The notes under the pieces are model-generated. The model was not told the DNA's origin. It saw nothing but the letters and a program-made list of their open reading frames with translations, and searched no databases. From Phaseolus vulgaris (Eukaryota; Streptophyta; Magnoliopsida; Fabales; Fabaceae), in NCBI RefSeq assembly GCF_000499845.2, contig NC_023759.2, forward strand, positions 43,355,172 to 43,419,171: 64,000 nt of DNA, written 5' to 3'. Positions 37,435 through 49,479 of the stretch are shown here, one piece after another. The position numbers were made by a program, and so were the translations under genes. Each line of letters opens with the position of its first letter. The stretch's first letter is position 1.

Positions 37435-40400
37435 AAAGGAAACATGCTATGCTACTCATATGGCGTGTGGTGCGGTGGCTTGAGCTTGACGGGTTAAGTT
37501 AAATTTTGGGGTTAACTATAATTGCTTTTCCGATGACCGTAACAATTTTCACTATTATGTGTTGAGTTCTTACAAGACATAATCACAAATCAACTCTATT
37601 ATAAAAGGTATTATGTGTTGAGTTATTACAAGATACAATTATAAATAAAGACATAATTATAAATCAATTTATTATAAAAAATATAATATTATAAAAGGTA
37701 TTATGTGTTGAGTTATTACAGGACACAATTATAAATAAAGACATAATTATAAATCAACTTATTATAAAAAATACAATAATTAAAATGACTCACTAAAACA
37801 TGATATATAGTCACAATTGGTATTGGTTTGGCTTCACTTATCAATCAAGAATCTCTTAATTGATTATAGACTAGTATAACTTTGCAAAAATATAATTTAA
37901 TCTAATTTAACTAAAAATAACATTTATAAACTATTTTTGTAAAGTTGACTTAAATTTAAAGTTAATTTATTAATGTATTATAAAGTCATTTAGATTTTAT
38001 TAATATATTAAGTATATTATATTATGTCACTAAAGTCGACATAGTGAGGATGAAGATATGTATTAGATATCTTACATATAAATAAGTTATTTATTTTTAA
38101 AACACACGTTGTTATCCGATTGACTTTATAAAGTTAGAATTATACTCAACAACTTATTAAGAATCTGCCCCAATCACTCCACCTTTTCTTTCTAATTCTG
38201 TGCTCCGATTAACCCTTTAGAGTTTCTTCTCTACACGGAAAATTAATCTAATTATACCTTTTTTTTCTAGTTTTCTATTTTGTTCTTCCATTATCGCATC
38301 CAATATTGGACTGTCTTTTTATTCATTATGTCAGAACTTTAGGAAAGAAAGACATTTACATATATTTGTCCATAGAATTAGTATTAAATTTGAGGTTAGT
38401 CAAATTTAACATTTTATTTAAATAATGCTCTTTCCAATTTAAATAATTCTTTCTATTTTTGTATCTTTAGACAATACTTTTTCTCTTACTAGAGTTAATG
38501 GAGTTTAAGATTCTCTTACAACATAATAAATATTCCGTTTTAAAATACTTTTACTAAAACATAGTTTTACTTTTGAATAAATGCATTGGTAAAGAAAGAA
38601 AAAGAAGTAGCTAGTTTGAATAACAATCAAAAAGAAAAAAACCAATAATAACAGTACAAAATACTTTAGAATTTCTTATAAAAATAGAATTATCAATGGC
38701 TATATATAGATCACAGATAATAAATTATACTTTTATTGTAAAGTTAAAGAAAATCTGCATGCAGGCTCTGTGAGCTTAATTTGTGGACTTACAGGGTCAC
38801 AAACTTAAAACTGAAACATTTTGGATAGAAAAATTACCCAAACAACTAAAAGCATGAGAGGAATTAATTTTTTCCGTGTGTTTTAATTATCTTTTCAATA
38901 ATATATTTACGTATAATTAACAATAATTAATACAAAATGACTTAAATTTAAAAGTAATATAAGAATAATTAAAAAGTTAGAAATTTTTGGTCTGTCAATT
39001 TTTAATTTTTTTAATTTTAATTTATTTACTTGATTATCATCGATATATTTTTTCGAAAACAAAAATACACAAAAGAACAATAAAATTAAATTAAATTTTA
39101 ATATTATAAAAAAGTTTAATACCTAACAAAAACTCCAACAATATTTTAATAAATAAAATAATATATAAAAAAGTTAATGTAAATAAAGTTTTATATAAAA
39201 CATTAATTATTACTAAATTTTTTTCATAAATATGAGATTTTTCTTTAAAAAAAATAAAAATAAATAAATAAATATATATAACACTTTTAGAGAAGTCCGC
39301 CCAATGCCCATGTAAAACTTCTTCTCTTCATAAACATATTGTTGGTAACATGATATTATAATTTTGATAAAAAAATTTAAAATATCATAAAAATGCCTTT
39401 TAATTTTAATTTCATGCTTATTTAATTGTGGAAAATGAAGAGTCGTTCAGAACAGAAAACAAACACATTATTGGGCGCCACCTGCTTCTGCACTGAACTG
39501 CTAGTCCTGTAAAACAAGTTTGAAAGTACAACTAGGTAGTTGGAGGAGAAGGATAGGTGAGATTACTAGATCATGCCATTTTATTTCATTATTAAAATAT
39601 TACTGAAATTATATTAAATTGTTTTTTTATATAAAATAACTTAAATTGGAAATAAGACCAAACAACACATATGAAGAATTACTGAAGATTCAATAAATAA
39701 AAAATATTCGAAACAAACATTTTTTAACATAAATAAAACAATAAATGTAAAGGAGGGAAAAATTTACGAAGTGCATTAAGAACAATAATAGATGAATAAA
39801 GAATAACTTTTTTTAATTCTACATAATATTTGTTTATTCATCGTAATTTTACTGAATTACGAGCCTTACTTTTCACTACTTTGATTAAAAACTTTGAACT
39901 TTAACTTTTCATAATAATTACAATCTAAAAAAAAATCTATATATTCAATGAACTCTCCCTTGAATTCTCATAGATCTTTCCTTATTCTTTTATTATTGTA
40001 TCTGACAACAATTATTCTTATTTGTCGTAAATATTAATTGTTAGTCAGTTTTAAAGTGTAATAAAATCTAAGATATGCATACTCTATTAGTTGTTCTTTT
40101 TTCTCTTGATCTCAACTTCATGCTATCTCCTTTCTTCATATGTGAATAATGTTGTTGTCGACCATCATGAAAACGCTTTCAATTAGAAGCATGTCATGTC
40201 ATATTAATTGAAAGAAAGATCAAAGACAACACCAATGAAGAAGATGTAAGGGAAGAAAGAAAAAAGTCAAAGAAAAAAAAAATACAAGACAAAATGAAAG
40301 AAAAAAATAATTCTTTGAAATTGTTTCATTGGAGCTTTACGACGAAGAGTTACTATCAACTATTGTATCCTCCAATCTCCTTGTTTTTCAATTTTTGTAG

Positions 40401-40833
40401 ACCTGTTACTTTCCATTCTTCATTTGCTTTTGATTATTCAACTGTGTATAACTCACGATGGTAGGGTTCTTCATTTGCTCCGGAACATGTTGGTTGGGAA
40501 TGAAGGTGATTAGTCTCTCTTTTTTCAAACCAAGTTATTTATTTATTTATTTATTTATATGAAAGTTTTGAATTTTTTTATGCATTTAACTTCTCTTTTG
40601 CTTTTTCATCAAGACAATATCTTAATGCATGATTTTTTTCTAAACAAAACGTACTTAAAAAAATAGTAGTATTATTCATATAAATTAAATAATAATTTAG
40701 GTGAAAACTACTTTTTATTTCTATCTTTTTTATTAACATGTTATAAATGTGAAATATTGATAATTCTATAAATTATATGTCAAAAATATAAATTAAACTT
40801 AGTTAATATTTGAAAAAATTTCATGTTATATTA
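37435..40833. other. PIP2 upstream region and AT-rich intergenic sequence
   Basis: Apart from the 90-bp tandem duplication listed separately, I see no gene or bounded element. A (TTTA)n run of about 22 bp lies at 40538-40559. Confidence 0.5.
37553..37780. repeat. Tandem repeat, 90 bp unit
   Basis: Units 37601-37690 and 37691-37780 both start ATAAAAGGTATTATGTGTTG and are nearly identical (for example AAGATACAATT versus AGGACACAATT). A shorter, older copy precedes them from about 37553. The repeat starts about 120 bases upstream of the PIP2 TATA box. Confidence 0.9.
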
Positions 40834-42009
40834 ATCAAGAAAATCATTAAATACAAATTAATTTTAAAGAAAAAAAATTAAAAGTCATTGTATTAACTAA
40901 ATTAAATACTATTTTAGATATTATAAAAACTAGTATCTAATTTAGTTTATATTGTTAAATAAATAGTTTTTAAATTAATATTTAATTATAACTACCAAAG
41001 TTTTAACTATTACTTAGATTATAAAGTTGGTAGCTAATGAGATATCAATTTAAAAATTATCTATTAATAATGAAAACTAATTAAGATGCATTTGACATGA
41101 TTTATGAATATATAAATAGAAACTAATTTTAGAAACAAAAAATAATTAATTGTTATATTGACTAAATTAGAGTTCATTTTAGAGACTAAAAAAATTATTG
41201 ATTTCTAAATTAGTTTTTGATAGGGATGGCAAAGCGGGGCGGGCCATGCGAGCTGACCCGTGGCCCGCAGGTAAAAAACGCGGGGTGAGATAACCTTTTC
41301 AACCCGCTAACCCGCATTAGCCCGCGGCTTGCGCGGGCCAGCAGCGGGGCGGGGCGGGCTGGCCGCTAACCCGCAAGAAAAAAAGAATGTCATTGTTTTA
41401 ATGTGTGCAGATGACGGAGAAGATTATAATTATGAAAAAATGAATGAAAGTTCTTCTAAGGCGACATCCAATGTTATTGAAATGGAAGAATGTCAATAAT
41501 GTTTGTGTTTAATGTTTTTTAATTAATGTTTATGTTTATGTTTAATGTTTTGGAATTAGGTATGTTTAATGTTTTGGAAGTGGAAGAATAGTGATATTTG
41601 ATATTTATCTTAATGTTTAATTTTTTGATGTTTGACTATGTTTGAAAAGGAAGAAAAAAAAATTGGATTTGATAGTAACAAATATATAGGTTTAATTTGA
41701 CAATTTTTTAAGAACAAAATATAAAAAAACAATATTTTTTTTTTTTTTTAAAAACCGCGAGCCAGCTCTTATGCGGGGCGGGTCGGGAATTTTAACCCGT
41801 AATAACTTTGCGGGCCAAGTGCGGGGCGGACCAATGCGGGGCGGGCTGGCCCGCTTTGCCACCCCTAATTTTTGATAAATAATTTCTAAATTGTTATCTA
41901 ATTAGCTACAAAAGTTTTAGTCTCTAAAATATCTCTAATTTAGTCAATATAGCAATTAATTATTTTTTGTCTTTAAAACTGATTTTTATTTAATGATTTT
42001 CTTGTAGTG
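40834..42009. mobile_element. CACTA-like inverted-repeat element, split by a hAT insertion
   Basis: The right end, in complement, is CACTACAAGAAAATCATTAA, a classic CACTA (En/Spm) terminus. The left end near 40834 has CAAGAAAATCATTAAATACA. The match continues inward (AATTTTAAAG... and GTTATATTGACTAAATTAGAG mirrored at about 41150 and 41935). The left CACTA bases are changed or lost. TTA beside each end (40831-40833 and 42010-42012) would suit a 3-bp target duplication. No transposase is present; it is non-autonomous. Removing the hAT insertion leaves an element of about 0.5 kb. Confidence 0.65.
41221..41867. mobile_element. Non-autonomous hAT element with GC-rich subterminal repeats
   Basis: The ends are TAGGGATGGCAAAGCGGG and, in complement, TAGGGGTGGCAAAGCGGG, one base different in 18. 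They are flanked by GTTTTTGA (41213-41220) and ATTTTTGA (41868-41875), an 8-bp duplication with one change, as hAT transposases make. Just inside both ends are clustered GCGGGGCGGGC and CCCGC motifs, the usual transposase-binding subterminal repeats. The AT-rich middle has a short frame (MCADDGEDYNYE...) that may be a scrap of transposase tail. Confidence 0.88.
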
Positions 42010-42219
42010 TTAATATTCTTTATATTGAAAAAAAAATCATTGAGGTAAACTTTTGTGAATAGAAATGAAGACAATATAAACTTATTTTCTTTAAGTTTTT
42101 TTATTAAAATAAAAAACTGAAAGTGAAGAGTTGGGGTTAACAAATAATGAGTGTTAATAGCAATGCCCCCAAAGGTTTTAGCTCATGCACCACCCCTTGC
42201 TTTCTTGTAATCAAACTCT

Positions 42220-42802
42220 GGCAGTTTCTTCCTGCACCGCTATATTTTTCTTCCTGCACCCACACAATGTTATGCAAAGACTAAATTGTCCTTATTATTT
42301 TTTAAAAACTCTAAAATACACTTGAACTGTATTTATTTTTTACATTATGGATTATGGAATCTGGAAAAATTTTGGATTGACACTTTCGGTAAAATTTTGG
42401 ATCCACCAATCCGTAATTCAAAATATGCATTTTACATTCAAAAATTCATCATTCGAAAAAAAAATTATGGATCCATCAATCCGTAACAGAAATATGCATT
42501 CCAGATTAAGAGATCCGTAATTAAAAAAAAAAAGTATTCTGGATCCACAAATCCGTAACAGAGGCTTCTGGATTCAACAATTCGGAAATCAATAATTTAT
42601 GCAAAAATTGTTTCTGGAACACCCCCTCATCTAGAAAAAAAATATATTCAGTTCTGGATTGATGAATCCGTAGCACACTCTCAGATCTCTATTTCCAATA
42701 TCCACGGTGTCCTTTTTCAAATAAAAGATTGAGGCCAGTTTCGGGATTTAGAAAATGGTGGGGTGCAGGAAGAAAAATGTAGGGGTGCGGGAAGAAGAAC
42801 CC
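42220..42802. mobile_element. Mutator-like non-autonomous element, copy A
   Basis: Long inverted ends: the left reads TTCTTCCTGCACCGCTATAT, and the right in complement reads TTCTTCCCGCACCCCTACAT. A second TTCTTCCTGCACCC lies about 20 bases inside each. The element is flanked by TCAAACTCT (42211-42219) and TCAAACCCT (42803-42811), a 9-bp target duplication with one change. The interior has several GGATCCACCAATCCGTAA-like motifs. No transposase. It is homologous along most of its length to copy B at 62578-63595. Confidence 0.82.
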
Positions 42803-42869
42803 TCAAACCCTTATTTGTAAAAGCTTTCATCCATGGGCTCAATCTAGGTATTACGTTCATTTTCGGGAT

Positions 42870-43352
42870 TTTTATATCTGCATTCCCATAATTCCTAACT
42901 GCACCTTCATAATTTATAAAATGTCCATTTTTTTTATAGAGCTGACTTCCACGTTACATGTTGTAGAAATCTTTGGGAATAAAATTTTTGAAATTTTCAG
43001 AACATGATTTCCATAATATAATTTCCAGAACAAATTTTTTAGAGCATATGAAATACATTCTAAAACAAGTTTTCTAAATAAAAATTTCAAAATATATAAA
43101 TTACTTTTTGGAATGAATTTTCCAAAACAAATTTTTTAGAATAAAAATTCAAAAACATATGAAATGCATTCGAAACAAAAAATTTAGAAATAACATTTAT
43201 ATATATATATAATATTTTTCTAAGCAAGCTTTCCGAAACAAAACTCTCTCTCATTCTTCTTCCTCCTCTTAAAGGGTGCAGTGGTAATGAAGAACAGAGG
43301 ATATTTTATTATTTTTATCTTAGCAGTTAGTAATTATGGGAGTGGAGGAAGC
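42870..43352. mobile_element. Candidate inverted-repeat element (family C)
   Basis: The left part reads TTCCCATAATTCCTAACTGCACC. The right part in complement reads CTCCCATAATTACTAACTGC, and slightly inside it TGCACCC. Subterminal AAAATGTCC and AAAATATCC motifs also match. The interior repeats TTCCAGAACAAATTTTTTAGA-type sequence. No target duplication was fixed. A diverged relative of the left end is at 30.39 kb. Confidence 0.6.
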
Positions 43353-44218
43353 AAAAACATCAATTTCACCATCCTTTTCTCTTTCCTGAGCTAGCTTTTT
43401 GTTTTGAACCAATTTTGCAGTTATTTGTGTCTTGGGCTGTATGAAAAAGGAAATTAAACCCATCTCCTTCCTTCTTGTATTGTATATTCCAGTGACTTTT
43501 TTTTTTCTTTCCATGCAAATTTTCCAATTTTCATGAAAAAAAATAATCATTACAAAAACATGTTTTTATTATACTGGTAACACATTTCCTAAACACATCT
43601 CCATTGTTATAAGTTACACCACTTTTATTATTTCTATTAGAGTGTGAGATGATGGGTCGAATCGAATACATCTCATAGATAGTTTTAAAAATATCTTTTT
43701 TTGTGTGTGGTTTCCAACAGTTGTATCATGTTTATTTATTTATGTAATGACTTCATTGATGCATGTGCAGTTGAGTCTTGTTAGACTAATAATGGGTTAA
43801 GAATGTCACCGTCAATGAGTCTAAAAAAAGATATGAGAAAGATATGTTGATTAATATTGAGGAATGTGATATACAATTAAAGAGTTAATTGTAGTATTCA
43901 TACCACAACTCAATAACTATCTTGAGTGTATAATAGTTTTAGATAATTGTGTCTCATGAAAAGGTTTACCCTTTATTAGAAATAATAATACTTTTATTGA
44001 ATATTAATATTTGATCTTGAAACTTATGTATTTTATTTAATTTTTTTAATTGTGAGTATAGTTTTGTTGGGAAAGATTTTCAACAAACCACTTTTGTATT
44101 TTTTTTTACTATTACGTGATTTAAACAAATATATTTTCATAAGAAAATATACTTTCCTTCTAAATAAAAATGATCATTGTCATCAACTTCACAAAACACA
44201 AACTTTCTATTCTTGCTT

Positions 44219-44410
44219 GCTCGAGTTCAGTCACAATCTGGATGAGTTTCTAATGCTCACCTTCGGCCTATAGTGATTTAACCTTCAGGAAATTAGGAGC
44301 TCCTCCTGACACTCTGACGTTCAAGTCAATAAGAACACAAAATATAATAAGTATATAATAAAATATGAGTTGAGAGTACTCTCCACTTGTTGTTGTGTAT
44401 TAGATGATTT
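44219..44410 (-). mobile_element. LTR-end-like repeat, inverted copy 1
   Basis: In complement this reads CATCTAATACACAAC...CTCATATTTTATTATATACT...TTTTGTGTTCTTATTGACTT, then GAACGTCAGAGTGTC and GAAGGTTAAATCACTA. It matches 47965-48165 on the other strand for about 190 bases. The TTGACTTGAGCGTCAGAGTG-type core is common near the ends of plant LTR retrotransposons. Confidence 0.55.
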
Positions 44411-44590
44411 TTTCTGTAAAGCATAATCTAATAATATAAACTGAACTTCACATTTAATCATGATTATATCTTAATTAGTGATTAAGACTAATTGATTGAA
44501 ATCGCTTGACTTGTGCTCCTTCTAGATATACAGATCCAAAAATGATTTATAATAATCAATCAGGAGGCCAAGAGCATGACCTTACACTTT

Positions 44591-44593
<3 letters not shown>

Positions 44594-44643
<50 letters not shown>
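44594..44643. repeat. (TA)25 microsatellite
   Basis: An uninterrupted TA run of 50 bases, the longest simple repeat in the window. Confidence 0.97.
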
Positions 44644-44646
<3 letters not shown>

Positions 44647-45086
44647 CATTTTTTCTAACTTCTGTCAATAAGAGATAGTGCATCATCCAGTGAAAAGAGA
44701 AACGGCCACACAGACACAAAGATTTTCTTTAAATTATTGATTTATTTATTTATATAATATAATATAAACAAAGTAATAGAAGAAAATTACATAATTATAT
44801 TTTACAAATGTACAAAGTTGTTGGGAACTTGAGCATGACCAAGATCACAACAGGATTCTCTTGATAAAACTAGAGCCTTCAAAACATGTTTCTTATCTTC
44901 ACTGGAGAAAATCTTGAAACATTATTAACTACTTCACCATTCCTAGATAAGTAAAAGCCTCCGTTGGACGCCACATATACAGGTAGGAACCACCCACCAA
45001 ATGCCTGCATGCATGCATGCAGCAATGATGGGTGGACAGATACCCCACGTCACAAACCATAAACATATTATATATAACAGATTACA

Positions 45087-45263
45087 TCAATTAGAGCAGA
45101 GAGAAGGTCGTTTATTATAGCTGATCTCGTCCTTTTCGAATTCCTCAGCAGCTTCCTCGGTTATTGTTTCCAAAGTAGGTGTGTTCGAAGGTTTCTTGGG
45201 AAAAATTATAGGTGCCGGAGCAACCTCGATCCAGGAACTTACCTTTCTCATTCCCTTGCTCAT
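45087..45263 (-). CDS. Small uncharacterised protein, 58 residues
   Basis: A single-exon frame from the ATG at 45263 (MSKGMRKVSSWIEVAPAPII) to the stop at 45087. It has a basic start, a short hydrophobic/proline patch (VAPAPIIFPKKPSNTP), an acidic helix-like stretch (LETITEEAAEEFEKDE) and a basic tail. There is no signal peptide or membrane span. The frame stays open upstream, but the upstream codons overlap a TATA box (45426-45435), so this ATG is the first plausible start. I have an impression that short plant proteins share the W-x-EVAPAP-x-P...LETI-x-EE pattern but cannot name a family. No function is proposed. Confidence 0.62.
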   Translation of the reverse strand: MSKGMRKVSSWIEVAPAPIIFPKKPSNTPTLETITEEAAEEFEKDEISYNKRPSLCSN

Positions 45264-45425
45264 TTTCGAATGATTGATTGATATTGCTCCTCCAACACAA
45301 ATGCAAATATTTTCTCTCCTTCTCCTAGGTTTAGAAAGAGGAGAGAGATACACAGATTTTTTCCTAAGAGGCTTTTCACAAGGGTTCACGATTTTGTGTG
45401 TGTTAATCACCAAAGATCTTAGTGC

Positions 45426-45435
45426 GAGTATATAT
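45426..45435 (-). promoter_or_regulatory. TATA box of the 58-residue gene
   Basis: On the minus strand the sequence reads CTATATATAC. Initiation about 30 bases lower (near 45400) would give a leader of about 135 bases before the ATG at 45263. Confidence 0.5.
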
Positions 45436-47964
45436 AGTTGCTGGAACTTGGAACAAGAGCTCAAAAGAGAAGATGGAATTATAGGTAGGAGATATTTGGG
45501 GAGGCATAAATAGGAGCATGTATACCTGGACGGTTTTAAGGAAATACACGTGGAGAATGAAAAGCTTCGTTTATGACAACATTAACATAAAAATCTAGGA
45601 ACCATCTAACCACAAACGTGTCCTATAATAATTTCATTGTCGGTTTCTAAAGCCCTACAACCCCCAAACCAATTACCTGTTCCAGAGGCAAAAGAAAATG
45701 TCAACAACTCCTCACTTTTCTCCTCTCCATCAAAATATTCGTCTTTTCTTAGCTCACTTGTTGACAATTTGGGCGTAGCCTCTAGAATATACTGGAATAT
45801 AACAAACACAGAACCGATTCCAAATTTGGAACTAGAATAGTAGTATTCCTCAAGGAACATGCTACTAATATTATTATTTTCTTGTTCAATTCTTTAAATT
45901 TGTTACTTATACGTTTCTTAAGTTTTTTGTTTTTGGCGAGATACAAGGTTCTCAATGTTTTTTTTATCTACGTAGATGTGCTTTGTTTTTGGTCCTATCC
46001 ACTGTTTATGCCCAACAAAGTCAGAGTGAAGGCACCATAAAAAGTCGTAGGGAAGTTGAGATTGGATCCAGGCCTTTGTTTTGGTGTGGTCCCTATTAAA
46101 CTTCTTCAAATAGTTTATACCCTAGCCCAATTAAATGAGCCCATAAATTGGTTCAACAAAAATAAATTAAAGTCCGATGACTATGATGCTGCAAGCCTAT
46201 AAATACTATGTACCGAGTCTAGTCTCCAAGGCTACAACAACCACGCTACACAAAAAGTGCAATCCATACTTTTTAAAAAAAACATTAATATAATTTTAGT
46301 TCTTTAAATTTGAACTAAATTTATTATTAGTTCTTCAAATTCAAGAAAAAAAAAACATATTTTCAATATTTATAATTTGGCAAAAGAGTTTGTTCTAGGC
46401 TGTCTATTCAAACGTACTCTCCTTATATTTATCATTTTTTTAAAATATATTTTTATTGTAACACAGTCTTATTTAAAACAAGACTAAATAATAAATAATA
46501 TGAGAATAGTTTATGTATGATAAAATCGATATTGCTTCAGCACCAATTAATATGACGCATCATGGTCCATCAATCCATTCTAAATTATTCCGCTGCCATC
46601 ATTAACACTTCAAATCACGTGTATGTACATATTTAAATTAATAACCTAACTATTAAATTAGTAACCAAATTAGTGAACCTCTAAACCTAGATCAGAGAAG
46701 ATGTGGGTCACCCTTCAGGCCCACACAGATAAAAATTCACTCAAAATAATATAAGTTAGTAATCCCAAAATTTGTACATTAATTTTAATTTTAGCCTTAT
46801 GTAAGAGTGTTCTGCAAACATATCTTTCATTGAAATATAAGTTAGTAAACCCTAAACCTAAACGTAGAAATTTATACATTTGTAAATATAATTTTATAAG
46901 TGGAGAGTTAGATTTAAAGTCCAAAAATATATTTTATAAATCAATTTTATAGGAAAAATTAAAATTAAAATTCATTTCTTAATAGATATAAGAAAAAAAA
47001 CATAAATAAAAGTTTTCAAAAGTCTTGTAAATTTTGTAAGAACGGTTCTCCAAGAGTAATTTTTTAAGCCTCTAAGAAATTAATCCAGCAAGCAAGGAAC
47101 TCCAAGAAAAAGGCTAATTAACCTTTCTTTGAGATAATTGTTTTGCCTAAAAGATCATAAGAGAAAGGGTAAGGGACTGAAAAAGTCTCAGCTAAGCATT
47201 GAATTATTCTATTCAACCTAAAACGGTTTTTTTGTAATAATTTCTGATGATTTATGAATAAAAAAGAAGCAGCAAGAAATAAACAGTTGGCAATTAGGTA
47301 CTGTTGAATTCTCAATCAAATCCGCTAACAATTTGAACTAAAGTACTGTTTTGAACAAAGAGTTTGATCTAGTGAAGGAGCATTTTTAATTGATACAAGG
47401 TCCAAATAATGGCATCCTTATCTACAAAACAACAAAAAGACAATCGTAGGTAATCATCTTCTGAGGATAGACACACTGTTTGTTTGCGCATCCTAAACTC
47501 TAACCTAACTCATTTGACAGCATCCTTAGAATATGTGAATGCGCATGCATGCTCCAGTGAAACAACTTGTTTATCTTATAAAAGGCCTCGTAATGTTGCA
47601 TTATATATATAACGTCATGGACCGAATTTCTATTAATATTTATTAATACCATATTAGCATAAATAAAGAGATTCCAAATAATAAGTTTTAAATAAAAGTG
47701 TAGAGAGATGGGTTTGGACTGACGTATAATATGATAATCGAAATTCTATCCTTAACGGGAAACGTGAGTCATCCTTTATTCATTAGACTTAATCATCCTT
47801 AATGGCTCAATAAAGGTAGAATCAGACTATGTTACCTAGGATATGGTCAATATATATCAGAGTGAATAGAAACAAGGAGGTCTATCTTTTACACACTTAT
47901 CCTAAGCCACTTGGAGAAGGTTCCAGTGCTAGGTTACAATTTGGTCTACAAAAAGGATCATCTC
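45436..47964. other. Intergenic sequence, no gene seen
   Basis: Several frames of 60-85 codons (45606-45860, 45918-46109, 46715-46924, 47118-47315, all minus) have no family resemblance, promoter or splice context. AT-rich throughout. Confidence 0.5.
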
Positions 47965-48165
47965 ATATCATCTAATACACAACACATGAAGTACTTTTAA
48001 CTCATATTTTATCATATACTCATTATAATTTTGTGTTCTTACTGACTTGAGCGTCAGAGTGTCATCGCAGTAGGAACTCCTTCGTTTTCCGAAGGTTGAA
48101 TCACTAGAGCTTGAAAGGAGACCACCATTAGGAACTCATCCATATTTCGACCTACCTCGAGTTGG
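47965..48165 (+). mobile_element. LTR-end-like repeat, inverted copy 2
   Basis: Reads CATCTAATACACAACACATG...CTCATATTTTATCATATACT...TTTTGTGTTCTTACTGACTT, then GAGCGTCAGAGTGTC and CGAAGGTTGAATCACTAGAG. It is the opposite-strand partner of 44219-44410. The pair is about 3.6 kb apart in inverted orientation, so they are separate insertions or a rearranged element rather than a normal LTR pair. Confidence 0.55.
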
Positions 48166-48614
48166 TTAGAACAAAAATATATCATTTATTATTGAATTAG
48201 AATAATAATAAAATCAAACACAAAAGATATGGAAATTTTAGTATATATCAGGGAAAAAAAAATACACACTAACTAAGAAGAAGTCATATATTCTTAACTA
48301 TATTAAATATTCTAATTTACCAATACTCTTATACTCTTATAGAACAACAATACTCTTATTGAACAACAATATATAAGAACAAAGATATTTTGAAAGGTTG
48401 AAATCAGTGTGGAGATTAATATACAAAGGGGACAAGGCATGCTTTATTAGGCCTGGTTCATTTTTCTAAGCCATTTTGGTTGGTGGAATCACCGAGTTCA
48501 ATTAACATATATGGTCTTCTTTTCATAACTTACACGCCACTTTCTGTTTCTACCTTGCTTTTTCTAATACCAGTTAGGGACCATCCTTTTACCTTCCTCA
48601 ATAAAAACCTTATT

Positions 48615-48617
<3 letters not shown>

Positions 48618-48651
<34 letters not shown>
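48618..48651. repeat. (AT)17 microsatellite
   Basis: An uninterrupted AT run of 34 bases. Confidence 0.95.
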
Positions 48652-48656
<5 letters not shown>

Positions 48657-49165
48657 CTGATAAAAAAATTATGTTTTACTTTTAGTTTTTAATATTTTAA
48701 GATTACGACGTTATGCTATTTAATATTATCTAATTATTATAATTATTTCTTAATATAAGTTTGATCATGCTGAATCATTAAATATTGAAGTAATGCATGT
48801 CATTATCAATTTAATCATCAGTCCCGTTTTAGAATATTTATTAAAACCTTGAGGAAGTGGCATATTCTAAAGAATAAATCGCAGAAAAGTAAGTTTGGAG
48901 TACGCGTAGAAATCTACTCTTATTATACGGGAAGCATCTTATAGTTGTAAAATAGATGTGCATTTTCGTTTTGAATATTCTCTATTTATTTGCATCGTTA
49001 GACAAGAAAAATGGAGAGGAAAATTTTGAGAAATTTGAATGGTTAATTAATTAGTCTAAATTCTAAAACCATTATCTTCTCATGTTTGTTTTCTATTATT
49101 GGAAGGGAGGGAAATTTGTTTTATATTTTATTCTACTGAATAAATTATCTAAAGAATATATTCGC

Positions 49166-49187
49166 CCTCTCTCTCTCTCTCTCTCTT
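49166..49187. repeat. (CT)n microsatellite
   Basis: A CT dinucleotide run of about 11 units followed by a T/C-rich tail. Confidence 0.9.
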
Positions 49188-49354
49188 TTCTATTAATATT
49201 TATAAAAAGATTAGACAATATATTACTATAAATAAAATCACTACTATTAATGTTGATTTATGTTGAGTTTATTTAATTTTTAAGTATGTGATAGTTAAAT
49301 ATTAAATCTTACAAAAACATTACTCTCAAAAGTAATTTTGAAAATAAAAATAAA

Positions 49355-49389
<35 letters not shown>

Positions 49390-49479
49390 TCAAATTATTT
49401 ATTTTATGTATACAACAACAATTCTAACAATGTCAAGTTAAAAGGTATAAACAAAAATTACTTATTGTTATAGTCAAGA

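Larger units (their letters stand above)
43353..45086. other. Intergenic sequence, no gene seen
   Basis: The inverted LTR-end copy at 44219-44410 and the long TA run are listed separately. The frame at 44052-44273 lies in repeat-like sequence without family resemblance. Confidence 0.5.
48166..49479. other. AT-rich intergenic sequence with microsatellites
   Basis: No gene. Contains (AT)n at 48618-48651, (CT)n at about 49166-49187 and interrupted (AT)n at about 49357-49390. Confidence 0.6.

Noticed and set aside
45264..45464. N-terminal extension of the 58-residue protein
   Set aside because: The extension runs through the TATA box, so it is unlikely to be transcribed as coding sequence.
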